From: Hamiltosporidium magnivora | Lineage: Eukaryota; Microsporidia; Dubosqiidae | DNA length: 10,625 nucleotides | NCBI GenBank assembly: GCA_004325065.1 | Contig: PITI01000578.1 | Location: 1 to 10,625, forward strand | Direction of reading: 5' to 3' | Part shown: one piece after another, positions 1-8,007 of the stretch | Position numbering within the stretch: position 1 is the stretch's first letter | Layout of the letters: each line of letters opens with the position of its first letter | Notes under the pieces: model-generated | Seen by the model: the letters and a program-made list of their open reading frames with translations, nothing else | What the model was told of the DNA's origin: nothing | The model's database searches: none | Program-made: the position numbers and the translations under genes

Positions 1-501
1 TATATTCATATCTGTGCAAATTATGAGAATTAAGGATGAAATCTAATATGTTTAACAGTAAAATTCCAAAACTTAGAATGGAATTAAGGAGTTCATTATT
101 ACAGCAGAAGAGTAGGAAATAAAAAAACGCAATGTTTTAATAGTGAGATATTTTTTTTTCTATGAGAATATAGGAGGTTTAAGTTTTTTGTAATTATTTG
201 AACCTAAAAAATCCTATTCGGGGCAAAGTAAAGATAAGAGGGCAGTTAAATCACAAAGACCGAATGATTTCTATTTTCTATAATTAGACAACATTTTTGA
301 ATGAAAAGATATAACCAGGTAGTATAATGATCGGGACATCCAACTCTCGGTTGGGAAGCTAGAAGCTCTATTCTACGTAACAAGATGATCTCTATCCCCT
401 CTTATCTATAAACTAGTTTGTATCGATGGGACATAATTTATTTAGAACCGTTCAGCCTGATGAGTATTTGGCGGGTTTCTAGTTAATAATACAAATTTGA
501 G
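1..501. other. Intergenic, no convincing gene
   Basis: No frame with a start, a CCC signal and recognisable protein content is visible on either strand. The stretch from about 330 to 480 is richer in G+C than its surroundings and contains a perfect 5-bp hairpin at 340-354 (CCAAC, loop TCTCG, GTTGG). It lacks the T-arm and acceptor pairing of a tRNA. Short open frames run through it but are broken by stops. It may be decayed coding or mobile DNA; nothing identifies which. Confidence 0.5.
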
Positions 502-747
502 ATGGCTATTTCAATGCTATTAAGAATTGCTCTCTTACTCAATAATAAAGAATATAATACATATAATATAGCTTATATTCGTTTAAAAGGATCAAATAGT
601 AACTATTTAATTAAATCTGTTTTGAATTTCATGTTTAATATGTATGTACTATGCAATGATAAGATTATAGTATATTATCTTTTCGAATTAAGCGTTTTGT
701 TGAATGTAAACTCTTCTATAAATTTATTTTTAGTGCATATTTTTTAA
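502..747 (+). CDS. Doubtful 81-residue hypothetical protein or gene relic
   Basis: An ATG-initiated frame of 81 codons ending in TAA, following an in-frame TAA at 487-489. The product is rich in Leu, Ile, Asn and Tyr. Its C-terminal half (residues about 36-81) is strongly hydrophobic and could form one or two membrane segments, but AT-rich noncoding DNA gives the same composition. I do not recognise a family. Unlike the four solid genes of this window, it has no CCC run in the 20 bases before the ATG, which weighs against it being a working microsporidian gene. It could be the fragment of a decayed gene or a chance frame. Confidence 0.2.
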   Translation: MAISMLLRIALLLNNKEYNTYNIAYIRLKGSNSNYLIKSVLNFMFNMYVLCNDKIIVYYLFELSVLLNVNSSINLFLVHIF

Positions 748-3358
748 ATATTATACTTTAAATTTGTGATTTTAAAAAGACTAAATATTTTAAAACAAAT
801 GTCTATGTTATATTTATTCTTAGTGAATTTATCGCGTTTTTGTGATTAAAATAGATAACTGCACCCTGATATTACATCCATAACCCCTAAAATATCTTCA
901 TAGCAAATATTATCTTAAAATGGCTGTAGAACTAATCTAAATGACGAGGAAATTTCCTGGTGTGCGCCGATGTCGATTGCCTCGAATGTTATTGCGGGTT
1001 GAAGTTCGTAAAAGATTCCATAAGACCAGCGAAATTTCACTTGCTCAGCATTTTCCGATAAGAATATACTTTTGCTTATAAGATATCCACGAGACTCATA
1101 TTGGGTTTATCAAGACCCCGCAATGGCAAACTAACCCAAATAATTCGCCTCTTGACAGTTTTATGTTTTAAACAGTATGTTTTTTGCATTTACAGGCGTT
1201 AAGTATTCTTAACGAAGGAGTAAAGCAAGGATTTCATGCTTATACACATTTCATGTACAATTCCAGCCGTTTTTCCCCATCTAGTTACATTTATACCACA
1301 AGGCGAGTTTGTAGGGAAGTTAGATATTTTTTAGATTTTCTCTTCTAAATACAACCTCACGAGAAATAACCGAAGATCTTTTTAGGTTTTAATTTCACTC
1401 ACGGTTCCAAAAATAATTGTCACTCGAATTCACAAATCATTGCCAAGCCGAATGTTTTTAAACTAATTATTCTATTTCCCCTAAATTTACTGACAGAATA
1501 TATATTATAAAATTAATTATTAAGACACAATCGATTTTTTATAAATTCTATTGAAAAATTGTAACATTTCATTTTAAAAAGAACTCTTCTAAAGCGTTTT
1601 TATAAATACACATGAGTTTTTGCCACCTCGTTAAAAATTTTTGGAATTCTCGGTACCGACTATATTTTATAAATGGAAAAAACATTATTTATTCGTTTTA
1701 GTAGATATTAAGTTTTTGATCAAATCAAAGATTATATTGTTTTTGATGTTTAATGAGGCACGAATTGTCTTAAATAACAAAAATCTGAAAATTAGCTACG
1801 CGAAATTTTCTATTTGAACAAACTTAAACTAATTGAGTATGAATCCCAATCCGAATTCTGTAATAGCACAATTGAAATGTTTTTAGGAAAATTCTAAGTT
1901 ATTACCACCAAAAAAAGAGCAATGATAAGCCATTAAATGATATCCCGGTATAGAAGTGTCGTGAAAACAACTATATTTGGGCCAATACGAATTATATCTG
2001 AATTTTAAAAAAACACGCGATCAAATAACAAGACTTTTAAATACAAAAATTTATAAAGCTACAAATGCAAAAACTCTACTAATTTTGTAGTAGCTATTTA
2101 TCTCTTGTACGATTTATCTCGAAAATATGAATAAAATAAATAAAAAGTTGAAAAAGAATGTTATTTATACATCAAGAAAAGGAGTTTATCCTAAGATTGA
2201 AAGCTATTCTATATGCAGAATATACATTAAAAAATCAACAAGAAATTTGGATATATTTTTGCAAATGATAACACAAAGTTAATAAACCAACTTTAAAATG
2301 TACTTTTACAATCATTTTTTTACTATATATTTTGATTTTAAAAAAACACAAAAATTATTCTCTTCAGAAATACTTTTAAATTTTTTATAAAAACTAATAT
2401 TACGATTTACAATTGAAAGGCGCCGAAAGCTAGATTATAAGATTTTTTAAACCTTTTTGAGAATGTAAAGCTGTATAATAATGAGTGAAAGGTGAATATA
2501 TAACTTTAATACAAATAATATGAGTTGTTATATATTTTGTAGTTTAATATTTATTTGTCTGAGTATTTTCAAAACCAAAAAAATATAACAAAAACATATC
2601 TTTCAAATTCAAAGAGACCAATTAGAATAAAGCATTTAATAATCCAGAAGTACTCAAAAAACTGTCAAAATTTTAATTTTTGGCTGATGAAAAACCAAAT
2701 TACAAATTAAAATCTGAAGGATAGTTACGCTTAAAAAATAAAATAACTTAAAAGATCTTGTGATATTACGATTTTTATTTTTAAAATTCATATATATCAA
2801 AGAAAAAATAAATTTCATGAAAACGCTTAAAATATTTAACAAGATGTTTTAGATACATTACTCAGGCCCGAAGCTTCATAACAAATTCGAACTAATATAG
2901 AATCATTCAAAATAATTTTGACTTGAGAAATATCAATTAAATAATACCATAAAAAGTAATATTATTTAAAATTTGTTCGATTATCAATAAATATTATTAT
3001 GCAGATAGCTAAGTTTATCGAAAAAAAGCAACGAAGATTATATATTTCAAACCAAAAGAGAGAATAATTTTTGTATAAATTTTTATACCGTATTTATTTT
3101 TAAAATTAAAGAACATGTTTTTTTGAATTCTAGATTCGCAAATTTTTTCAATCCGAAGAAAAAATAGAAGATTCAATGTAATTTTTCAAAAAGTAAATTA
3201 AATTTATTTGTAATTAATTATCTAATTGTTTTTCAAAATACTTTTATATGCCAGCACATGCAAGGACTAGTTCTAAAATACTTTTTCCTACCCAAATAAC
3301 TCTACCGCCTTTTCTATCAAACCAAAAAATATAAAGGTTAACGCTAAAATTTCAATTA
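748..3358. other. 2.6-kb gene-free AT-rich stretch
   Basis: No frame here has protein-like content, a CCC start signal and reasonable length together. From about 870 to 1310 it is richer in G+C (annotated separately). From about 1490 to 3350 it is very AT-rich, with many homopolymer runs and no tandem array that I can see. The sequence CAAACCAAAA with A/T-rich flanks recurs (around 3047 and 3319), which could be chance in such DNA. It is most simply read as decayed intergenic DNA, as found in expanded microsporidian genomes. Confidence 0.5.
870..1310. other. G+C-richer island, possible decayed gene or element
   Basis: This stretch contrasts with the AT-rich DNA around it: bases 961-1020 contain 28 G or C out of 60. 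It holds a 46-codon ATG frame on the plus strand (941-1081, TAA stop). That frame would give a very basic peptide beginning MTRKFPGVRRCR, with many Arg and Lys. A stop-free, ATG-poor frame of 58 codons lies downstream (1172-1345). An 8-base inverted match, ATTGCGGG near 991 and CCCGCAAT near 1117, lies inside. I could match none of this to a protein or transposase family. Old coding or mobile DNA, or a structured RNA, would each fit the composition. Confidence 0.3.
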
Positions 3359-4633
3359 CTACCCAAATAGCTTTTCACTGTATTTCTCTTTGACATACAA
3401 AATATTCTTATAACTGTTTTTCAAACATGAATCAACAAGTTCTTTATCGTAGCACCCAGCAACAACAAAACACTTCCAAATACTATCTTCAACCACAACA
3501 ATAAAATCTAAGAAAACAAATGAAAATACCAAACAAAATATCCTTTCCATTATACTCATTTGGTAAAACATTTTAAAAGAAGAATTTATACAAACCAGTA
3601 GAATTCCAAAAACAATGAATTGAAAAGTTCTCAGTAATAATGTTGGTCGGTTATACATAAAAATATTCTTAAAATTTATACTTTTAAAAACGTTTTTAAA
3701 GTGTTTTTTTGATTCGAAGTAGCACAAAAAATAAAAAGTCATAAAATATTTAGGCCAGCTATCCATACCATTAATATTACACTCCATACAATTACAAATA
3801 ATTCCTACAAATGTCCACACAACAAATACATCGAGTTTATGTCGTATAGGAACCAGAGACACATCAGTATCTTCATCTCTTACTTTATTCATAAATTCCA
3901 ATAAAAATAAATCATTTAAATGATTTTTTATATTTCTAAATGTAAAGTACAACGGATTTATACCGTCATCAGCTAAGCAAGTTGACATCTTATAATATAT
4001 ATATAAAGAAACCAACGTACTTAAAAGGAATGAACATATAAAATATGACCAAATACTGAAAAGTATAATTATACTATCAAACATTATATACTTCACCAAT
4101 GAATCTTTATATCTACAAATTAAATAAAAAAGTAAAACAGTCACACATCCAAAAATAATAAAAACCAAACTAAAAAATATAAAAAGTTGAAAAATATTTC
4201 TCATCAAAATTATACAAGAAACACGTAAATACTTTCTTGTGATACCAATATACTTACAATAACGATAATAAAACAATAAAATACTTGTAAATAGATATAC
4301 TGGAAGAATTAAATATATCAGATGTAAAATTCTAAATTGGGAAAGAAAAAGCACCCAAAATGGAAAAGGACCAATAATTAAAATTAAAAATATTACGATA
4401 TTTCCCAAAAAACACATCATAGAAACCATAAAACATAAATTTGTTAAAAATAAAATCGAAACAAAAACACAAATCAGAAATATAGAATTCTTTGTCATAA
4501 ATACTGTTACACTTTTTTCATTACTCATACCACCAATGTATGAAAGTAAAACCCCCATCATTCCAACCAATACATACAAAGCAAATATACCCGTATGACA
4601 TTCTTTCCTACCAAAATTTTTTATACCATCCAT
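3359..4633 (-). CDS. Multi-pass membrane protein, probable CTL/SLC44 (Pns1)-like transporter
   Basis: This 424-residue protein has about ten hydrophobic segments, near residues 14-36, 49-66, 68-88, 103-123, 146-173, 185-214, 267-284, 295-306, 332-352 and 362-381. A charged, hydrophilic loop lies at 216-266. Segment number and order, a Trp-containing segment before the loop, and a C-terminal helix followed by VEDSIWKCFV and a Lys-rich tail all resemble choline-transporter-like proteins, whose ends run similarly (helix, acidic residue, Cys-Phe, charged tail). Known members transport choline or related amines, or are of unknown substrate (yeast Pns1). At 424 residues it is shorter than yeast or animal members, which fits microsporidian reduction. 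The ATG has CCC 17-19 bases upstream. The gene is divergent from the 106-codon gene, with 987 bp between. Membrane location is clear; the family call is inference from pattern memory and another polytopic family is possible. Confidence 0.8.
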   Translation of the reverse strand: MDGIKNFGRKECHTGIFALYVLVGMMGVLLSYIGGMSNEKSVTVFMTKNSIFLICVFVSILFLTNLCFMVSMMCFLGNIVIFLILIIGPFPFWVLFLSQFRILHLIYLILPVYLFTSILLFYYRYCKYIGITRKYLRVSCIILMRNIFQLFIFFSLVFIIFGCVTVLLFYLICRYKDSLVKYIMFDSIIILFSIWSYFICSFLLSTLVSLYIYYKMSTCLADDGINPLYFTFRNIKNHLNDLFLLEFMNKVRDEDTDVSLVPIRHKLDVFVVWTFVGIICNCMECNINGMDSWPKYFMTFYFLCYFESKKHFKNVFKSINFKNIFMYNRPTLLLRTFQFIVFGILLVCINSSFKMFYQMSIMERIFCLVFSFVFLDFIVVVEDSIWKCFVVAGCYDKELVDSCLKNSYKNILYVKEKYSEKLFG

Positions 4634-4649
4634 TTTTTAATCAAACCAA

Positions 4650-4686
4650 GGGCTATTACACTGTTTATAACAGATAATTTATATAG
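4650..4686 (-). promoter_or_regulatory. Start-proximal CCC and TATA-like box of the membrane-protein gene
   Basis: On the minus strand, CCC lies 17-19 bases before the ATG (plus-strand GGG at 4650-4652), and a TATATAAAT-like stretch (plus strand 4677-4686) lies about 45 bases before it. A CCC or GGG run close to the start codon is a known microsporidian gene signature. The TATA-like call is weak because the DNA is AT-rich throughout. Confidence 0.4.
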
Positions 4687-4840
4687 AATATGGATAGAAA
4701 AGAAATAGATAATATTGTAAATAGAAAGTAAAGAAATAATATTTAATAAGAAAGGACTGTATATATATGATTTAATAAAAGAGGAATAGAAATAATTAGT
4801 AATATAAAAGAGTAGATATTCTTGAGATAAAAATATATTT

Positions 4841-4965
4841 GTAATAGATGAACATTGATTAACAATATGAAAATATTTATCTGTAATAGATGAACATTGA
4901 TTAACAATATGAAAATATTTATCTATAATAGAAGAACATTGATTAACAAATGAAAATATTTATTT
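4841..4965. repeat. 42-bp tandem repeat, three copies
   Basis: Copies begin at 4841, 4883 and 4925, each built around GTAATAGATGAACATTG followed by ATTAACAATATG and an A/T run. Copies one and two are nearly identical. Copy three has small changes (ATAATAGAAG and one base lost in AACAAATG). A partial fourth start (GTAAGTATTTATC) follows at about 4966. It lies in the intergenic region between two divergent genes, about 200 bp upstream of the membrane-protein start. It contains no open frame of note. Confidence 0.9.
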
Positions 4966-5210
4966 GTAAGTATTTATCTATTAAATGCGATATATTTTCA
5001 TTATTATTTTCATTACTTTTTTATTGCAATATTTATTGTAACAACAAATAATTTTATGTCATTTTTTCTTTATAAATAAATACTTATTTTACCTATAACA
5101 CACCTAGTAAGACAAATAAATTATATTTAAATGGAAGATTTATAATTCTGTAATAAGATGTATAGATATTTCATCCTTATCTATAAATATCGTTATATTG
5201 ACATTATATA

Positions 5211-5517
5211 TCTAGAAATATAATATCAATCATTTACTATCTAATTCTATAAACATTACACAATATATACATATAATACACTTATATATATAGAAATATA
5301 ATATCAATCATTTACTATCTAATTCTATAAACATCACACAATATACACATATATTACACTTATATATCTAGAAATATAATATTTATCATTTACTATCTAA
5401 TTCTATAAACATTACACAATATATACATATAATACACTTTTATATATAGAAATATAATATCAATCATTTACTATCTAATTCTATAAACATCACACAATAT
5501 ATTACCCTTATATATAT
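5211..5517. repeat. 78-bp tandem repeat, four copies in A-B-A-B order
   Basis: Units begin at 5211, 5289, 5367 and 5445, exactly 78 bp apart; the last is shorter. Units one and three begin TCTAGAAATATAA and carry AAACATTACACAA. Units two and four begin TATAGAAATATAA and carry AAACATCACACAA. The real unit is therefore a 156-bp dimer present twice. The plus strand is almost free of G: bases 5221-5520 contain only three. The array ends about 100 bp before the 106-codon gene. A role is unknown; it may be neutral satellite DNA or may shape the promoter. Confidence 0.92.
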
Positions 5518-5616
5518 TTACTAGCATAATCATCTATATTACAACCTTAAACCCTTTTCACATATCCCTATAATAAGGTAATGTCCTTAACATTTTAAAT
5601 AAAAATATTTATTTCT

Positions 5617-5620
5617 CCCC
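5617..5620 (+). promoter_or_regulatory. CCCC start signal directly before the ATG
   Basis: CCCC occupies the four bases immediately before the ATG at 5621. This is the clearest example here of the CCC-type motif that microsporidian genes carry just upstream of the start codon, and it decides both the start and the reality of a short gene without family support. Confidence 0.6.
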
Positions 5621-5941
5621 ATGAAATTTGTTCTAAAAGATAAAACTAATTCAAAAGAAAATGCAGAAATGAATTTAAAGAAAAAAGAAGTAAAAAATGA
5701 AGAAAAGCAAAAAGTATTAAATGTAATGAGAAATGTATATGAAACTACTAGAGACTATTCATTTAAGTATGATTTAGGTAAATGTATTGAAATAATTGAA
5801 GGTAAAGAAAATCAAGAAGTTTGTGAATTAAAAGTAGCACTTATTGATGCTTTAGAAGAGAATGAGTTACTTTTTGATGAAAAATGTAAGTTGATAGTTG
5901 AAAATGATTATTTAAAAGATATTTTAAAGAATAGTAAATGA
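5621..5941 (+). CDS. 106-residue charged coiled-coil protein, function unknown
   Basis: Residues 1-35 are Lys- and Glu-rich and probably disordered. Residues about 31-60 contain a Tyr/aromatic-bearing stretch. Residues about 64-104 show heptad-like Leu/Ile spacing and should form a coiled coil. Within it, ALIDALEENELL (73-84) resembles the start of the geminin-family coiled coil in pattern; this is one short match and not an assignment. There is no signal peptide or membrane segment, so it is probably cytosolic or nuclear and may dimerise. Start choice rests on the CCCC directly before the ATG. The gene sits between two dimeric tandem arrays: a nearly G-free one ends about 100 bp upstream, and a nearly C-free one begins at its TGA stop. 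Its codons are A-rich and C-poor on the coding strand. It could be a lineage-specific gene. Confidence 0.7.
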   Translation: MKFVLKDKTNSKENAEMNLKKKEVKNEEKQKVLNVMRNVYETTRDYSFKYDLGKCIEIIEGKENQEVCELKVALIDALEENELLFDEKCKLIVENDYLKDILKNSK

Positions 5942-6216
5942 AATTATGAAAGGGAAAAGGAAGTGTAATTAAGGGTAAATAATAATAAAGGATTTTAAAG
6001 AAGGATAAAGGAAATTATGGCAGGAAAGAGGAAGGTAATTAAGGGTAAATAATAAGAAGGATATTAAAGAAGGGTAAAGGAAATTATGAAAGGGAAAAGG
6101 AAGTGTAATTAAGGGTAAATAATAAAGGATTTTAAAGAAGGATAAAGGAAATTATGGCAGGAAAGAGGAAGGTAATTAAGGGTAAATAATAGAGAGGATT
6201 TTAAAGAAGGGTAATA
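5940..6216. repeat. ~69-bp tandem repeat, four copies in A-B-A-B order
   Basis: Units begin at 5940, 6011, 6080 and 6148 (71, 69, 68 and about 69 bp), all starting GAAATTATG and containing GTAATTAAGGGTAAATAAT. A units continue AAAGGGAAAAGGAAGTG; B units continue GCAGGAAAGAGGAAG. The two A units differ mainly by a 3-bp gap; the B units differ at a few bases. The first unit begins inside the TGA stop codon of the preceding gene, so the array forms its 3' flank and probably part of its transcript. The plus strand has only two C in 5942-6240. Each B unit holds an 11-codon ATG frame for a basic peptide (MAGKRKVIKGK); A units hold an 8-codon one. Confidence 0.92.
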
Positions 6217-6514
6217 GATAAGAAAATAGAAAATAAAAAAATATAATTAAATGAATAGAAAATTATATTTTGGTAGTACTGTAATATATAAATAAGGACA
6301 ATAATATAAATATATGTGTAGAATGAAAGTAACTATTAATATTAGAAATATAAGTTTTAAATAAATGGCTTTTAAATTGTTGTTGTGTAAAATTTAAAAT
6401 AATTATAAATTAATTATACTTTTGAATCATTTATAACGAACCAGGTAAGATATATTTACCATAATTTAAGGATAAAATATTTTACTATCGTTATGAATTA
6501 AATTAAACTTAATG

Positions 6515-6670
6515 TTTCATTTTTAAGATGGAGAGAGGATAGCCACATTAAAAACTATATACTTGGCAACGAGTATGTTAAATTAGATAGAAATCATTGT
6601 TTGAATTTTTAGTAGGATTAATATCATAATACATCTTTGGTTGATCCATGTGAATTTGTATAAAGAGAAG
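6515..6670 (+). repeat. Dispersed repeat, copy 1 (pairs with 9427-9578)
   Basis: This shares a diverged but colinear alignment with 9427-9578. Matching anchors in order are ATTTTTAAGAT, AGAGGATA-CCAC, TTAAAAAC, TTGGCAA, GTATGT, AAATCATT, ACAT-TTTG, TTGATC-ATG and TATAA. Copy 2 has about 15 extra bases after the first anchor. Both copies end with TATA-like sequence; here CTATAAAAAG follows at 6673-6682. No open frame runs through it. Length, TATA-like end and a nearby integrase relic at copy 2 would fit a solo LTR or a non-autonomous element. I could not find clear terminal repeats or target duplications. Confidence 0.65.
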
Positions 6671-6672
6671 AG

Positions 6673-6682
6673 GGTCTATAAA
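6673..6682 (+). promoter_or_regulatory. TATA-like box after dispersed repeat copy 1
   Basis: CTATAAAAAG is a good TATA-box match and stands at the edge of the G+C-richer island. No gene follows that I can identify, so it may be an element's own old promoter or chance in AT-rich DNA. Confidence 0.25.
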
Positions 6683-6689
6683 AAGCCCA

Positions 6690-7130
6690 AACCTTTTTCT
6701 GCTAATTTACTTTTTAGTTTTTTATGTGGCTAGATTTGGAACCCGCGACTGAAATTGTAGGTAAGTGCTATGTAAAAGCATGTAAATATAGCCTTGCTCA
6801 CTCGTGTTAAAGGACTTAGCGCCTGGGAAGTACAAAAACCACTCTTCCAAACTACAGAAATTTCAATAGCGGGCTATGCTTGTTGGTATGACATTGCAAC
6901 TCTAGGTGATTCCCATGTAAGTCGCCGAAATATATCTTTATTTGAAGTTAATTTGGTTCAAAAGTGAGAGTAAATGGAAATTCTGCTGGTCGTAGAAAGC
7001 TCGAGTTGATTTCGACACGAGATAAAACACAGAATTACAACATTAATAGACCTAAGGCATACATTCCCCTCCATTAAATGGGCTCTGCACAGTTTTTAGA
7101 CTGAAGCTTAGAAATGATAGTACTTTAGTA
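6690..7130. other. G+C-richer island with stop-free frames, possible gene relic
   Basis: Bases 6781-6840 have 26 G or C out of 60, well above the flanks. A stop-free plus-strand frame of 63 codons (6776-6964) has ordinary amino-acid composition, with GLSAWEVQKP and GYACWYDIATLGDS, but has no ATG and no CCC signal. The opposite strand is also open over about 100 codons with a single stop. A further plus-strand frame of about 42 codons (ending near 7077) and other short ones follow. Nothing matches a family I know. The balance of evidence is for old coding or mobile DNA in decay. A non-coding RNA is the alternative. Confidence 0.3.
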
Positions 7131-7681
7131 TATACTGATGGAGTTTTGGGGTAGCAGTTATTTATTTTAAACTTAGAACTGTATTAATGTCACTAAAATA
7201 ATATAACACATTCCACTTTTTTAAATATGATATGATATTCGTTCTCTAAATAAAATCTTAAAGGTTATAGAATTGGTTATTTCGCCTTGTTTTTCCATTC
7301 TCTATTGTTTCGTAGAAATTCCAATTGTATTTGAACATATACTCTAAGCAAATATTTCTTTTATAAATTATATTATAATTAGTAAATTTATCATTAAATA
7401 GTTTGGTTTATAACTATTAAGTTTATTAGTTTCATTTTCTTTCGCAAAATTTTATTTTTCTCTTTTTTCGATTTCCTACAAAAAAAAGTCATGAAAATTT
7501 ATATTCTAAATTGTGTTTAATAATATTTTAAGTAAAAAAAGATTTACTGAATATTTTTAAAAAATTCTATAAAACAAAAGCAGAGATTGCTAATTCTTAA
7601 ATTGTGTTCATACATATCCTTAATAAAAATACTCACAAAATATTTTTATACAAAATTTTATTAAAGAACTATTTAGTTTAT

Positions 7682-7684
7682 CCC
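7682..7684 (+). promoter_or_regulatory. CCC start signal of the OB-fold gene
   Basis: CCC lies 5-7 bases before the ATG at 7689 (TCCCTATC then ATG), the position typical of the microsporidian start-proximal motif. It supports this ATG over any later one. Confidence 0.5.
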
Positions 7685-7688
7685 TATC

Positions 7689-8006
7689 ATGTTATATCAT
7701 AAAATTGTTGATCTAACTAATACAACTAAAAATATTTGTTTATCTTTTATTGTAATTAAAGAAATATCAGTTACTACTACAAAGGATAAAGATATAGTAA
7801 GAACATACTTAATAAGCGATGAAACTGGTTCAATCGAATACTCGGCATGGAATATACAATTTGAAGACGGTGATTTAATAAATATTACAGGTGGATATAC
7901 ATCTTTATTTAAAGGGAAAACACGTCTATTTAATTCTAAAAATTCTTTGATAAATAGAAATGGTAAAATTAGAAAAGTGTTTAGTTTAGAACCTTTTATC
8001 AATTAA
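7689..8006 (+). CDS. SOSS-B/hSSB (NABP)-like single-strand nucleic-acid-binding OB-fold protein
   Basis: The 105-residue product aligns end to end with the N-terminal OB fold of eukaryotic SOSS complex subunit B (hSSB1/hSSB2). Diagnostic blocks are FIVI (20-23), TKD (31-33), VRT (37-39), SDETGSI (43-49), W54, GD (61-62), GGY (68-70), FKGK (74-77) and the FSLEPF-N ending (98-105). Aromatic positions used for single-strand binding in the human protein appear kept: W54, Y70, F74 and F81 (the last Tyr in human). Family members bind single-stranded DNA (or RNA) in double-strand-break repair and, with Integrator subunits, in transcription. The extended, flexible C-terminal tail of animal homologues is absent, so only the binding core remains. 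CCC before the ATG supports the start. It is expected to be nuclear. No partner gene is nearby. Confidence 0.88.
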   Translation: MLYHKIVDLTNTTKNICLSFIVIKEISVTTTKDKDIVRTYLISDETGSIEYSAWNIQFEDGDLINITGGYTSLFKGKTRLFNSKNSLINRNGKIRKVFSLEPFIN

Positions 8007-8007
8007 A
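8002..8007 (+). terminator. Possible polyadenylation hexamer overlapping the stop codon
   Basis: ATTAAA at 8002-8007 overlaps the TAA stop (8004-8006) of the OB-fold gene. Poly(A) signals at or near the stop codon occur in microsporidia with short 3' ends. In DNA this AT-rich the hexamer could be chance. Confidence 0.25.

Larger units (their letters stand above)
6217..7688. other. 1.5-kb stretch without a convincing gene
   Basis: The first 300 bp are AT-rich and C-poor, continuing the bias of the array before it. A dispersed repeat (6515-6670), a TATA-like box (6673-6682) and a G+C-richer island (6690-7130) follow, each listed separately. From about 7190 to the OB-fold gene the DNA is AT-rich with no recognisable content beyond the promoter of that gene. 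Confidence 0.5.

Noticed and set aside
330..400. Possible tRNA or structured RNA
   Set aside because: There is a 5-bp hairpin at 340-354, but no T-arm consensus, acceptor stem or plausible anticodon arm could be placed.
1172..1345. 58-codon stop-free plus-strand frame
   Set aside because: It has no ATG near its start and no CCC signal, and no family could be seen; such a length is possible by chance in the G+C-richer island.
2654..2842. 62-codon minus-strand open frame
   Set aside because: It opens with TTG, has no CCC signal, and the product is only Leu/Ile/Phe/Lys/Asn-rich sequence as expected from AT-rich noncoding DNA.
4841..5517. CRISPR array
   Set aside because: Units are directly adjacent without unique spacers, and the context is eukaryotic; these are minisatellites.
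6030..6200. Telomere-like repeats (TTAAGGGTAA)
   Set aside because: The GGGTAA pieces sit inside ~69-bp units once per unit and do not form short tandem telomeric repeats.
6815..6840. 5S-rRNA-like string GCGCCTGGGAAGTAC
   Set aside because: Only this short piece resembles the 3' part of 5S rRNA; the flanking sequence does not match or fold as one.
7697..8002. 101-codon minus-strand frame opposite the OB-fold gene
   Set aside because: It is the antisense shadow of a gene with clear family blocks on the plus strand and shows no protein family of its own.
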